Shown: positions 39,310-51,464 of the stretch, in pieces | How positions within the stretch are numbered: position 1 is the first letter of the stretch | How the letters are laid out: each line of letters begins with the position of its first letter | DNA from: Undaria pinnatifida | Taxonomy: Eukaryota; Sar; Phaeophyceae; Laminariales; Alariaceae | Direction of reading: 5' to 3' | DNA length: 64,000 bases | Assembly: GCA_012845835.1 (NCBI GenBank) | Contig: JABAKD010000001.1 | Coordinates: 18,220,090-18,284,089 of the forward strand | Notes under the pieces: generated by a model | What the model was told of the DNA's origin: nothing | What the model saw: the letters and a program-made list of their open reading frames with translations, nothing else | Databases searched by the model: none | Made by a program: the position numbers and the translations under genes

Positions 39310-39410
39310 AACAAAACAAGCCAGACCATGAAAAAAAGAGAAAAAAAGGAAAATAGAAGAAAAAAAAAAGAAAAGAAAAAATAAAACAAAGCAAAACAAA
39401 CGACAGGTGT
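39310..39410 (+). repeat. Purine tract (GAAAA)n
   Basis: AAAAAGAGAAAAAAAGGAAA-type polypurine. The Phe/Ser/Leu-rich minus frames around 39160-39750 are its shadows. The flanks 39410-39800 are purine-rich without a gene I can support. Confidence 0.8.
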
Positions 39411-39929
39411 TCTGAAGAATGTGATGCAAGAAGATCGGAAAGGAAAGGAAAGGCTGCAATTGCCAGAGGAACACCATACGTGCTGAAGAGCAACAGATAC
39501 CCTTTTGCACGGGCAAATCAACACGAAGAAAACTGTTGTTGCACGGACAAAACAGCGCGAAGAAGATAACCGCTGATTTACGGACAAAAACAACACGAAG
39601 AAGAGGAGGAAGAAGATACCGGCATAAGGCCGGTGGGGAGGGGAAAACGGGAGCAAACAAGAAGAAAAAAAAGAGGAGAAAAAAGAACGGACGACAGCAA
39701 GTCATTACTGTCGCTTTCGCGCTCCCCTCATCCAACGAAAACAACCGAAGCAGAAACTACCACTCGATGTAGAGGGCTCAGGGCTATACATAGCACACGC
39801 TCCAATTAATTAGTCGATTTGGTACCTCGCCACACGATCTGCCACTTCGTTTCTGCATTCATCTACAGCTGTATCAGTACGGCTGCTCCCCCCCCCCGCC
39901 CCCCCGGTTTCCGTAGGTTGCTGCTCTTG

Positions 39930-41180
39930 GCGTCCTCAGCTGAGGCGTTGCCAGCTCTTCTCCGCCTCACCCCAGTGTCATCTCTTCATGAAGCGGTCTG
40001 CCGCGTCGACGATCTCCCGGTGCCAGTTCCCACTCTTCTTAGCCGCCTTCGGCCATAGCACAGTCTCTACTCCGAACAGTAAAGGGGAGATATCACCCCA
40101 CCAGCCATCGTCCCGCACATCACGCGATGGGTCAGTCGCTCATTGCTCGTCCGTTGCACGGCTCCCGCAAGGAGGAGGCGTCGTTTGCAGAGTCGTCTCT
40201 ACGCTCTCACATTGTGCCTTCTTGAGAGCCTTGGCGTACGACATGCGGTGGTCGGTGCGCTGTCGGCGCTGAAAGCCAACGATTCTTGGGAGGAGGTTGT
40301 GGTGTGCCGTTCGGAGTTTAGCGAAGTGCTCCAGGCCGAGAGCCCAGGTCAAACACCCGTACAGCAGGGGCTCCATCACCTCGGGTCTTTAGCAGGCGCA
40401 CCTTTAACATGAACGGGGCATCCTTCATATCGTACAGCTCGCGCTTGAAACGGTCGTAGCATGCCCACGCGAGTCGGATCCGTCGTTTGATCTCTGGCAT
40501 GATGTCGGGGTTTGCATCGATAAGACCGCCCAGGTACAGAAACTGCGTAATCTGCATTTACCTCTGGCCCACTGCTTCGACGACGAGCGGTGAGGTCGGG
40601 AGCACCTGGTTGAGTGTGCGCAGCAGCAATTGTATCCGTTTTCTTTTCGGACACAGTGAGTCCTGCTGCTTCGAAAACGGTCACAACGGCGGTCATCATC
40701 TTCGCAAGGCCTGCCGCCGACTTAGACACAATCCCTGCATCGTCGGCGTACAGCATACCCCAGACCGACCTTCGCACACATGCTAGCTCCACCCCGCCCT
40801 CCCCGAGGTCTTCCTCGAATTGAACCAAGTCCCTCAAAATGTCTGGGCCCTCACTGAAGCGCACCAGGACGGCATGTATCGCAGCGGCGAAAAATACATT
40901 GAAAAAAAGGGGCGACAATACACACCCTTGCCGCAGTCCCTGGATGACGTCAAACCATTCAGATTGCTCACCGTCATCCGTGCGCACGCGAGCTCGCATG
41001 CCTTCGTGGAACTGGCGGATGTTGGTCAGCATCTTCTCTGGTACGCCGAAACGTGCGAGCACCACCCACAGCAACTCTCTGTCGACGGAGTACATGCTTT
41101 CTGGAGATCGACGAAGCACATGCACAGAGGGATTCCCCTAGCTCGTCCGAGTTCTTACAGTCGGCGCACGACGAACAGAA
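39930..41180 (-). mobile_element. LINE relic 1 (non-LTR RT, minus)
   Basis: On the minus strand from 41125: [20 protein letters not shown], then [20 protein letters not shown] and CVLSPLFFN, then [16 protein letters not shown] (catalytic YADD), [12 protein letters not shown] frameshift is followed by EPLLYGCLTWALG, the post-RT segment RRQRTDHRMSYAKALKKAQC and ESVETTLQ. It is 5'-truncated, frameshifted and has stops. Confidence 0.9.
40376..41125 (-). pseudogene. LINE 1 reverse transcriptase fragment
   Basis: A 249-codon open fragment covering RT motifs from [10 protein letters not shown] through YADD. A 1-base shift near 40540-40620 separates it from the continuing C-terminal frame. Confidence 0.88.
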
Positions 41181-42304
41181 TGTCCACTGTATCCCAAATC
41201 AATTGTGGTCACGATAGACTATTATGATAGGAATTGTCCAGGCTGTTACTATGATACATTAAATAGTATTTTTTAGTTTTGTTAGGTTTAAAAACAAGTT
41301 TCAAGCACGTACTAATGTATTACTAAATCGACTCACAGCTGAAAATAAAACACAAGAGGGCAGTGGGAAAAAACTTGAACGGACGAAAAATCTCCTGTAC
41401 ATGCGGTATAATAGAATACTGCTGCTGCAGCTGCTCATCCAAAGTTGCATAATCCAGTTGCACCCATAGTCATGTGATGGGAAAGTGATACAACCGGTGG
41501 TAAATAGGATGGGAATGTCTGCCTCTATAACGAGTTGCGGGAAGGGATAAGCAGTGTGCGAACGTCGGCATGGGATGGGAACAACTGAGCAGACGGTGGG
41601 ACAGGAAAAGTTCGGACGGGAACGAGGTGCTTTACGTCGGGATGGTAGACGGTGGGAACAGAGATCAACGACGGGAAGGGGTCGGGAAATCGCGGTCGGG
41701 AAGGAAATACACGCGGCGGAATTCCCGTTCCCGTCCCGACCACTTTGTCCCAACCCGACTTTTACCGCGCGTACCCTCGACAAATTATGCTGTTGTAGAA
41801 GTATGCAATTATTGTCGGGTTTCAAGGAGGCTACGCATCGGGGTAACTTTTACGTCGGGGGGGATATGGGGAGGTTGGTTGTTAAAGAAAAAAGAAGTCG
41901 GGATTCGGGGCGTTGACAGGTGGCGATGACATTCTTGTATTTGGTATTTTGGACTCTGGCGTGAACCCTTTTACGAATAACAATTACGTACCAACTTGAT
42001 GGTTGGTATCATGACCAAACAACGCATTCGCGTCGACCGATCATTCCATTGTCCGATGGCCTTGGAATCGCGTAATCTCACCGTTGCGCGTCAGCGCGGA
42101 ACCCTTTTAGTACTGCTGTCTGTCTGTTGTACCACATCACACGGTACCACAAAACAAAACGGGTGTGCGCCCTGTTGCGCTGTCACAAGCATGTACTCAA
42201 AACCGTACCGCAGTCCGATCAATTCTTGTTTACCTTGACTATTATGGGTAAAACTGACGAGCGCTACGGTAGAGGTAGCGCTTTTCGGCTTCAATGGTTT
42301 CTGT

Positions 42305-42465
42305 ATAACGATGACAACATCTATCGATAGACACCTTCCACAATCTATTGTGGACGACAATATCTATCAAGAGACACCTTCCACAATCTATTGTTGCCGA
42401 CAGCAGTGTCTATGGATAGACATCTTCCGCAATCCATTGCTGCTGACAATGGCTACCGATAGATT
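42305..42465 (+). repeat. ~45-bp minisatellite (ATAGACACCTTCCACAATCT)
   Basis: Four units with ATCTATTG, GACAATATCTATC and AGACACCTTCCACAATC. In 41180-42300 there is only a GGGAACGG-rich stretch and no supported gene. Confidence 0.8.
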
Positions 42466-42504
42466 GCCCCCCCCCGTCTATGTTTTTATAAAAAAATTGA
42501 AAAA

Positions 42505-42700
42505 AAATGAAAAACGTCAGCTGTGAGTATTAAAAAACGTCAGCTGTGAGTACCCATCGGTTGAATGGTTGGAACTGAACTTTACCTCTCGTCTGTTACA
42601 GAAAAAAAATACACTCCAGCTGTGAGAGCGAAGATTTCGTCGAAAACTCATCTTCGAAAGCTGTGTGTGATTCTCCGATCGCGCGTATTACTGGGTATGT
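42505..42700 (+). repeat. CAGCTGTGAG motifs and partial segmental repeat S
   Basis: AAAACGTCAGCTGTGAGTA occurs twice (42512 and 42537), then TACACTCCAGCTGTGAGAGC starts a partial S copy ending near CGATCGCGCGTATTACTGG. A GTT repeat and a block CATTAACTCGCATAATCAAG follow (42715-42800) and recur at 55735-55800. Confidence 0.7.
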
Positions 42701-43059
42701 CCTCATCAAGGGTTGTTGTTGTTGTTGTTGTTGTCACATTAACTCGCATAATCAAGTCCGTGGTCACACCACAGGCTCCAGTCACTCTGGGGTACAGGAA
42801 TACCCCAGGGAAAAACACAAACACACACAACCCAAGGTGGTACACGCATATATCACAGCTGACGCAATTCATGCCTCCACCAGAAACATATAAAAGTGAA
42901 ATCGGGAGTCAGTCTACGATGTGCCAGGTCCAGGCCGGTGCATACGTCTCACTACTCACGCCTGGAGAAAGCAAATATTCCGATTGCCACCCAAGTAAGA
43001 CTACCACGTATATATTACACGTAGTATCTATCACTACGCATACGCGCGACAGGCATAAG

Positions 43060-43258
43060 TCAATTGGAGAAAAAGAAACAAAGAAAAGAAAAGAAGATAA
43101 AGGAAAGGAAAGAAAAGAGAAGAAAAACAAAACAAGACGAAAAAGGCAAGCAAAGAGAAAAAGACAAGAAAAGCAAGAAAAGACAAGACAAGAAAGCAAG
43201 GAAAGAAGGAGAGAAAAAAAAAAAAAAAGAAGTAGAAAAAGAAAAGAAAGAAAAATGT
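43060..43258 (+). repeat. Purine tract (AAAGAAAAGG)n
   Basis: About 200 bp of almost pure purine. Lys/Arg/Glu-rich plus and Phe/Leu-rich minus frames are shadows. Confidence 0.9.
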
Positions 43259-43376
43259 CATACTAGCAGACCCTAGGAACTGGCTAAGGATGGCATTGGG
43301 CTTAACAGAGGGTATCACGTCCATCATCAATGGCACCTGGGAGAGAACGCAACATGGCGAAGAAGTCAGGGCGGTC

Positions 43377-44474
43377 TTATGCTATCTTGTGACGGCCATT
43401 AGAAGGCCCACAACTTTCAATACGATGATGGCCAAACCCAGACTTCAGTCTCTTGGGCATGACGCTCCCCCTTCCGCCCCTCCCCCCTTCCTCCCTTTCC
43501 CCCTCCCCCCCCTCCCCCAGTCCCCTCCCCGCCCCCCCCCCCGCCCCCCCTCCCCCCGGCCGCTTAGAGATGCCAACGGTGGATGACGCTGCCGCAGCCT
43601 TTTCGCGTCGCTCTGCAGCTTTGCGTCTCTCCGTTTCATGCGAATTCCACATGAACAACTCGGCTCCCTCCTCTACTCTTCGAAACCATCTGCCAGCCTT
43701 CTGAGCAGCCTTTCGCCATCCTTCGAATTTCATTCCAAAGACCGACATATCCTCCTTCAGATGATCCATCCAGTCTTTCTCTTGCCCCCCTGAGTAGCCC
43801 TTACCCCCAACAAACTCCCCAAACATCACCCTCTGTGGCAGACGCTCCTCCCCCATGCGTGCCACGAATCCCGCAAACAAAATCCTCCGTTTGCGCACTA
43901 TCGCCTCAACGCTCTCGGAATCTGTCTGGGCAAGCGCGTCGGCGTACGATAGGGTGTGGTCGTCGCGCTTCCGTTTCCGCCATCCGAGGCATCGGAGGAG
44001 CATGGATTGGTGAACCCGTCGTAGCCTGTCAAAGTCAGGGTTCTTCGGGCTCCACGTCATGCAACCGTACAGCAGTGTCTCGACCACCTCAGCTTTCAGC
44101 AACCGCACCTTCAACCGTAAACGCACACCCGGGCGATCATAGATTTCCATCTTGTACCGCTGGAAGCACGCCCAAGCCCTCTGAAGACGCCGCGTTATTT
44201 CAGTGCTAAGGTCTCTGTCTGCGGTGATAGCCCCGCCCAAGTATACAAACTGGATTGTTTGTCTGTAAACCTGGCCGGCTGCATTGATCGTGAAGGACAC
44301 GTTCCCCCCGCTTTTGGTTTCCAGGCACATTATCTCTGTTTTTGTCTCGGATACTGTAAGCCCGAACGACGAGCACGCAGTCACGATCGCCGTCATCATC
44401 CTCTCCAGCCCTTCTGATGATCGCGATACGATGCCCGCATCGTCCGCGTACAGCATACCCCACAATCTCTGCAC
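43377..44474 (-). pseudogene. LINE relic 2: RT fragment with intact C-terminal domain
   Basis: A 365-codon minus frame from [20 protein letters not shown] through QFVYLGGAITADRDLSTEIT, VRLLKAEVVETLLYGCMTWS, LRRVHQSMLLRCLGWRKRKR, DDHTLSYADALAQTDSESVE and FVARMGEERLPQRVMFGEFV. It is 5'-truncated just before YADD. The Gly-rich end comes from the poly-C tract at 43465-43560. Paralogous to relic 1, better preserved, still not complete. Confidence 0.9.
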
Positions 44475-44629
44475 CCCCTCCCCCTCCTTCCCAATCCGTC
44501 CGTCGACTTTGCCTGTGTGTGAAGTGGTATAGGTCGGCGACCCCCCTTTAAACTACAGCAGTGTACCTGGTAGCTTGTACCAGGGTCAACTCGTCGACTC
44601 GTATACGATGTACTCAGTATATTATAAAA

Positions 44630-46022
44630 AATGAAAATACACTCCAGCTGTGAGATCGAGGATTTTGTCGAAACTCATCTTTGCAAGCTGCGTGTGATAC
44701 TCCGATCGCGCGTATTACGGGTTGTGTGTCCTCATTAAGGATATAGGTCGGCGACTCCCCTTGCAACTACGGTTTACCTATCAGGGCCAACAGGGTGATA
44801 TCAGTCAATCTGTGCGCGGAAACTATAAAACCCGTTTTTGAGGGGGACAAAATCTGACAGCTGTGGAAGGAAATACATCCGTTTATCAAGTGAATCCTGT
44901 GAGTCGAATAGCCGGTGAGGAGAGGGCGGAGCTTTGAAGGACGTGGGGGGCTGGGTGTGATCAAGAGGCGGGGGGGGGGGGGGGGGGACGGGCGGGGCAG
45001 CTCAATTTGTGCGTGGAAACTATAAATCCTATCCTGTAAGGGCCCGAGTTAACGAGGAACCTGCCAAATCGAATTTCGATTTTTTTTCTTTAATTTCATG
45101 AAAAACACACAAAAAAATCGACTTTGGTTCTTATCAAGGAACGGCGCAGTGCGTTCTAGGAAATAAAAAAAATAAATAAACGCAAAAGGGTCAACGAACA
45201 CCCGTGGGCAACGACCGAGGCGAGCGATGGCTCGCGTCCTCCCCGAAGCGCCGCGGCTAGCGGCAGATTGTTTTTGCCGGCAGCGGCTTGGAGGCTATGG
45301 CTCTAGGCGTCTCTTGGATGAGCTGGCGCCACCCCGCCGCCCGACACGGGCAGCAGCGACGGGGATATAGCGGTCGAACTTCTGAGCGAAGTCATCATGT
45401 GGTAGTTGGTCGTGTAACTTTCGAGGTGCAGGGCGACGAAAAAAACTGGGTTTGCGGCGGTCTCGGTTGTTTTCGAAGCGTGGCAGGCGGTCTACGCTGT
45501 GCTAAGGACCTTCGGAGGCCACGCTGCGGCTGCTCCGGTGGTCCTACCTCTCGCAATGGTGGCTTCTCGCCTCTCAATCAGCCGACGACATGGCACCAAT
45601 TCGCGTGGCCGGCTTCGGTTACACGGAACAAGCCATGTCTAGGTGGACAAACTCCCTAAATTGAAAATCGTTTTCGATTAAATTCGACCGAGAAAGTCTT
45701 TTTTTTTTCACTTCTTTGTTTGAATTTGATTTTTCGTAATAATTCTGAGAATGCCTGCTTGGTGATTCATTTCTTGACCAATCAGATGCAAATTAAATTA
45801 AATTCTATAAAATAAAATCGAAATTCGATTTGGCAAGTTCCTCGTTAATCTGGGCCGTAAGGAGAGGGCGGAGCGTTCGAGGGGGTCGGAGGCGGGAAGG
45901 GGGGTGGGGGAGCCGGGGGGGGGGGGGGGGGAGGGCAGAAAGGGTTACCAGCATCTTTAGGTCGCATAGATGTAGGGGTTTGCTATACGCGTGGTGCTAG
46001 GTCTGGGCGATGGTACGGGTGG
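44630..46022 (+). repeat. Segmental repeat S, copy 2, split by a MITE
   Basis: 44636-45039 and 45858-46022 together match 29840-30665; the 818-bp insert at 45040-45857 is a MITE. This gives a natural filled/empty site pair with copy 1. Confidence 0.88.
45040..45857 (+). mobile_element. GGGCCCG-TIR MITE, single copy (818 bp)
   Basis: Left end GGGCCCGAGTTAACGAGGAA, right end complementary CGGCCCAGATTAACGAGGAA; both continue with an AAATCGAATTTCGATTT block. Flanked by TAA on both sides (45037-45039 and 45858-45860). GGGCC termini plus a TAA/TTA trinucleotide target suggest PIF/Harbinger. Open frames (MEAMALGVSWMSW ...) exist but no transposase is recognisable, so I treat it as non-autonomous. 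Confidence 0.85.
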
Positions 46023-46125
46023 TGGTGTGTATATGTCGACCCAATAGACCATTGTTGTGTTTACGTACAGCAGTAGCTTTGTCCAGTGCCGATCTGTTGC
46101 GCTGTCGTATGCATGTGAAAAATAT

Positions 46126-46400
46126 TTAAGCAGTACCGGTACTGCTGCTACCGCTGTTGTGCTGTTTGTATAAAATACACCAGGATGCGAAGTCTATACT
46201 AAGTCGTATCAGGTACATACTCATCGTACACGCACGTGGTATGAATCGCACCGGGTAGGGAGTAGGGAAGTAGAACACGACTTCGAAGGTGTACGTGATG
46301 CGCACCTGGGCCTGGGCCACGTCTATTAGTCTATGTTGCTCGTGCACAAGCAGTCTCAAGCAGTATCCCCCGGCTTGAATGTCAATATTTCCACATTCTG
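46126..46400 (-). other. Possible exon-like open frame, unknown
   Basis: The minus frame contains HRLIDVAQAQVRITYTFEVV and FYFPTPYPVRFIPRA, not low-complexity. No splice sites or family could be fixed. May be chance. Confidence 0.2.
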
Positions 46401-46981
46401 CATCATCGGCGCTGCCCTTGTTACTGTTGACTGCCGCGTATGTGGCCTATTTGCTGCGGGTTAACCAGTACAGCATGAGCAACAATAACATGGCATGAAG
46501 TGGTATCATATCAATCATGTAATCTCTTGGGCTTCCAGGCCCAGACCAAGCGAGAGGCACGTGCCGTAGGACTTCGAGCGCCGAAAGTCAAAAGGCAGCA
46601 ATCATGATTGACAGAGAGGTCGCTCGGGCAAAGACGAGGAGAGAGGGAATGAACGCCGAGCATTCTAGTCCCGAACTCACCATCTGATGGCATATTTCCA
46701 CGTCGTAGCAACCAGCAGCGGGTGGTTCGCCACAAATCGTGTCAGCCCAAGGTGTCTGCAAGGCCAGGCAGCACAGACAACCTGCTGTGACAAGAGATCC
46801 GGTTCTGTGATATTCCGCTATATTCCGCGACCGCTGTTTCACAATGACCCTGCGAGGCAGTATTTCAAGAGGGGATACATAAAACTTTTCATTATTTCAT
46901 CCCCTGCTTGTTTTCCTCGTACGAAAAAGCTTTTTTTACGATCCGACGATGTAGAACATAGCCGGCACTCCGCTGTGCGAT

Positions 46982-47225
46982 ATGCGGAGACTGAGCAGTC
47001 GCGTTGCCAACCGACGCCTGTGTATCGGTATCCTCCTAGTTCTTGCCGTGATAGCCTACTTGCGCTCATGGCGTCAAGTCGCGCTGGAGCTCCCGACGCC
47101 CAACGGCGGTGACGTGTCGATTTCCACCAGCGGAGCGGCGGAAACTATTGAAAACTCGGCGTGCGAATGGGAAGAGGGCGACCCGCAGCTCTACATGCTG
47201 CAGCACACGAAGAAGCACCCCAAAG
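46982..47225 (+). CDS. First exon of a type II membrane protein (possible GT61 start)
   Basis: MRRLSSRVANRRLCIGILLV, LAVIAYLRSW: a short basic N-terminus and one hydrophobic helix (residues 14-28), a typical signal anchor of Golgi glycosyltransferases. A luminal stalk follows, with SACEWEEGDPQLYMLQHTKK. The donor AAAG/GTATGA leaves phase 1; the open frame ends 50 bases later. The only glycosyltransferase on this strand downstream is the GT61 gene at 59-63.5 kb, so the exon may be its 5' end; at least one connecting exon is missing. Confidence 0.5.
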
Positions 47226-48657
47226 GTATGATACAGCACGCAGTGCAGGGACGTACGCCGACAGCTTCCGGCTAGCCACTTGCGGCCGGGCGGACGGTTC
47301 GGTCACGAGAGCCTGTCGCAACGATGATCGCCGTAATTGAACGTTGATACGACGCTGCGATAGTTCGATTGTTCGCCAACTGCCGTACAGGTCGAGTATC
47401 CATGTCGATCGGTAGATCCGACACCTTCGCTTGCTAGCGACTGCTGCTGCTGCTGCTGTGATATCGTAGCGCGGCACGCCTCGCAGCAAGGGGTTTCCCG
47501 CTAGGGCTGTGTACGCCCCTATCGTCCGCAAGCCAGCGCTACGCTCTCTTTCGAGGTCGCATCGCAATGTATATGTTGTCGTGCACGTGTCGTCGAGCGA
47601 GTCTCGTCGTGACTTGCTTTTTTTTTTTGTCCACCGAACGCCTTCTCCTCTTTCTAGTTCCCGGTTCGAAGCTCTTTCCACCCTGGTACTTGTTGTACCT
47701 ATATGTACGAACTGATGTTTTTATAGACGTGGCGTCTTTTTTTGTTCCTCAGCTCCTAGACTCATATCAGCAGAGAGCAGCTCGGCATAGGCGCGTAATA
47801 GAGAGCATCCGCATGCCACTAACGTCATGCTAGTTTCATAGATAAAGCGCCTGCTCGTGAAGCCAAGCAAGTCTAAACGAATAAAGGCTCTCTCGCGTCG
47901 TGAACCCTGCAGCCTCACAGGTGAAAGAAAATCAGATTCCTCGATATTTTGGATTATAAATAAGAAATATACTCGTACCTGTGACCTGATAAACCTGGCA
48001 CGGGGATTTTCAGTGCGGGAAATCGGCGATTTCCTGCTCGTACCTGGTACACAATTGCACGCATCTGTGAGCCCATAAATAACATATCTTCCAACCTCCC
48101 AGAACCGGGATTATTTGACTTTTGGATACTACCTCGTACAAAGTATCACATATCACCACTGCCTATACTGTACCTGGTATGATACCTGTCTGCTGTACGC
48201 GTCACCATCGCCCACAAAGAATCACAAACACCCCTACGACAGCATACCGCGCTTGTTGTGTGCGAGACAGAGCTTCGTCCTCACACAAACGTGACAGCAG
48301 CAGCACCACCACCACCATCGAAACCACCACAGGCACACCACACCAGTAGCACAGCAGCAGCACAGCTGCGGAGACAGCAGCAGAGGCGGTGGTGACCTAA
48401 TGTCGCCGGCGACCGTGTACGTGTCAGATTTTAAAAAAAAGACAAACGGCAAAACAAGACCTACCAAAATTCAAAATTAAACCACTTTCCAAAAACTACA
48501 GAAACTATAAGCCAAGGACGCCCCTTTATTTCTGATGCAGTTTTTATTTTTGGAGCCTCAAAACTACAACAATATAAAAATCGCCACAAGTAATCGCTCG
48601 AAAAAATCCATAATTAAGTAGGTCTTGAAATTTGAAAAACGTCAGCTGTGAGTATTA

Positions 48658-50285
48658 GGGCCCGTATGGGCCCGAATTAACGAGGAACTTGCAAAATCGA
48701 ATTTCGATTTTTTTTTTTTAATTTCATGAAAAATCCACAAAAAATTCAACTTTGGTTCTTATCAAGGAACGGCGCAGTGCGTTCTAGGAAATAAAAAAAT
48801 TCTAAAAACGCAAAAGGGTCAACGAACACCCGTGGGCAATGGCCGAGGCGAGCGATGGCTCGCGTCCTCCCCGGAGCGCCGCGGCTAGCCGCAGATTCTT
48901 TTGGCCGGCAGCGGCTTGGAGGCTAGGGCTCTAGGTGTCTCTTGGATGGGCTGGCGCCACCCCGCCGCCCGACACGGGCAGCAGCGACGGGGATATAGCT
49001 GTCGAACTTCTGAGCGAAGTCATCATGTGGTAGTTGGTCGTGTAACTTTCGAGGTGCAGGGGGACGAAAAACTGGGTTTGCGGCGGTCTCGGTTGTTTTC
49101 GAAGCGTCGCAGGCGGTCTAGGCTGTGCTAAGGACCTTCGGAGGCCGCGCTGCGGCTGCTCCGGTGGTCCTACCTCTCGCAATGTTGGCTGCTCGCCTCT
49201 CAATCAGCCGACGACATGGCACCAATTCGCGTGGCCGGCTTCGGTTACACAGAACAAGCCATGTCTAGGTGGACAAACTCCCTAAATTCAATTTCGATTT
49301 TCGACAAAATTCGACCGAGAAAGTCTTTTTTTACTTCTTTGTTGAATTTGATTTTTCGTAATAATTCTGAGAATGCCTGCTTGGTGATTCATTTCTTGAC
49401 CAATCAGATGCAAATTAAATTAAATTCTATAAAAAAAAATCGAAATTCGATTTTGCAAGTTCCTCGTTAATAGGGCCCGTATTAACGAGGAACTTGCAAA
49501 ATCGAATTTCGATTTTTTTTTATAGAATTTAATTTAATTTGCATCTGATTGGTCAAGAAATGAATCACCAAGCAGGCATTCTCAGAATTATTACGAAAAA
49601 TCAAATTCAACAAAGAAGTAAAAAAAGACTTTCTCGGTCGAATTTTGTCGAAAATCGAAATTGAATTTAGGGAGTTTGTCCACCTAGACATGGCTTGTTC
49701 TGTGTAACCGAAGCCGGCCACGCGAATTGGTGCCATGTCGTCGGCTGATTGAGAGGCGAGCAGCCAACATTGCGAGAGGTAGGACCACCGGAGCAGCCGC
49801 AGCGCGGCCTCCGAAGGTCCTTAGCACAGCCTAGACCGCCTGCGACGCTTCGAAAACAACCGAGACCGCCGCAAACCCAGTTTTTCGTCCCCCTGCACCT
49901 CGAAAGTTACACGACCAACTACCACATGATGACTTCGCTCAGAAGTTCGACCGCTATATCCCCGTCGCTGCTGCCCGTGTCGGGCGGCGGGGTGGCGCTA
50001 GCCCATCCAAGAGACACCTAGAGCCATAGCCTCCAAGCCGCTGCCGGCCAAAAGAATCTGCGGCTAGCCGCGGCGCTCCGGGGAGGACGCGAGCCATCGC
50101 TCGCCTCGGCCGTTGCCCACGGGTGTTCGTTGACCCTTTTGCGTTTATTTTTTTTTATTTTTTTCCTAGAACGCACTGCGCCGTTCCTTGATAAGAACCA
50201 AAGTTGAATTTTTCGTGGATTTTTCATGAAATTAAAAAAAAAAAATCGAAATTCGATTTTGCAAGTTCCTCGTTAATTCGGGCCC
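48658..50285. mobile_element. Inverted dimer of the GGGCCCG MITE (1628-bp palindrome)
   Basis: Two ~810-bp MITE copies in opposite orientation, sharing one central GGGCCC (49473-49478). The arms are almost identical: the 84-codon frame MAPIRVAGFGYTEQAMSRWT appears in both (49216-49470 + and 49482-49736 -). The whole dimer is flanked by TTA (48655-48657 and 50286-50288), as if it had inserted as one unit. The left end carries a 10-bp extra GGGCCCGTAT. Confidence 0.9.
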
Positions 50286-51464
50286 TTATATGTGAGAACA
50301 ACAACATTATTTGAATATTTGGAAATTCTTCTGGTAACGATCTTCTGAGGGTGTATTATGTATTATGCGAGGTAAAAATGTGAGAACAACAACTAAAGGT
50401 CGTTCTTAACCATATGTAGTACGAGAGCATTTCAGTTTTTATGAATTTTGGCATTTATTTGACCAAAATTAACGAGGGTTGAATCTAGACAAGTACGAGC
50501 CTAAGTTAGCTCGCAAAACAATCGTCCCCCCGGCACAGAACCGTCTCTATAGCAGCAACGCTCGCGGAAGTCACCCGCGTGGTTGTCCCAATGGAGTCGG
50601 CCTTACTCGTAGGTAGGTGTCGGTGCCTTGGGGAGTGTTCATGAAATCCATCACCAACTCGTCGCGCTGCAACGCCCAACGTGACAAAAGTCTCAGCTAC
50701 CGCCGTCAGCGAGTTCGTTCGGTCGGCCGCCTCGGTGCGGTCACTTTGTCGACTCGACTACGAGAGCTCAGAAGCTCACTGCGCCTTCTGCGATCAGCCA
50801 TGACCTGACAATGACCTTGTGAACGACCCTGCTCAGTCTCGTGAGCTCGCGAGCGGTGGCACAGCTCGAGCGGTGCGGCTGCCCGATCCTCTGCACGCTT
50901 GTACCTAAATTTTAGTTTTTTGCCTAAAAAAACTGAAAAACTTGAAAAAGCCAGTTTTTTCGGGATCGAAGTTTCTGGTAAACTTTCGGTCAAAAACGCA
51001 ATAATACTTGAATAATAGCTTCGTTAAGATCGACTCTAAAGCTGGCACCATAGCATACCTCGCGGTCTCACCTTTGAGTGGCACACGCCCGAGCTCCTTT
51101 CGTCAATCTTATGCCATCCCCGAGTAGACTGCAATGCTTGAATCCCATTGAGAAACATGACTTTTCGTTGAAATTTCACTGACCCCTTAACATTATCAAA
51201 TTGAAATATCATTGAAATACGAACGAAAACACTGATTGTCCTGGATGTAGATGGGCGGTCAGTTCAATGTGAAGAACACATACAAACCGGTATCGTATCA
51301 TTGGCAATCAGAGATGTGTCTGATTACCGCCGAAATAGCTTGTGCTCACCCGAATTACCCCAAAAACATAATTGAGCTGCTTCCGGGTAGTTACCCAGGT
51401 CCAAGTGTGGCAATGTGACAGCCAGCGGGGATGTCCCCGGGGGAAACTGCAGCGATTCCCCTTT

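Noticed and set aside
39158-39744. Phe/Ser/Leu-rich minus ORFs as membrane proteins
   Set aside because: They are shadows of purine-rich sequence with overlapping frames that all look equally hydrophobic.
42565-43266. 233-codon Lys/Arg-rich plus ORF
   Set aside because: The second half is a polypurine tract, and the first half is segmental repeat S plus unrelated sequence.
45288-45659. Transposase or other protein in the GGGCCCG MITE
   Set aside because: No DDE-type motif is visible, and the frames differ among copies by small indels; more likely a non-autonomous element.
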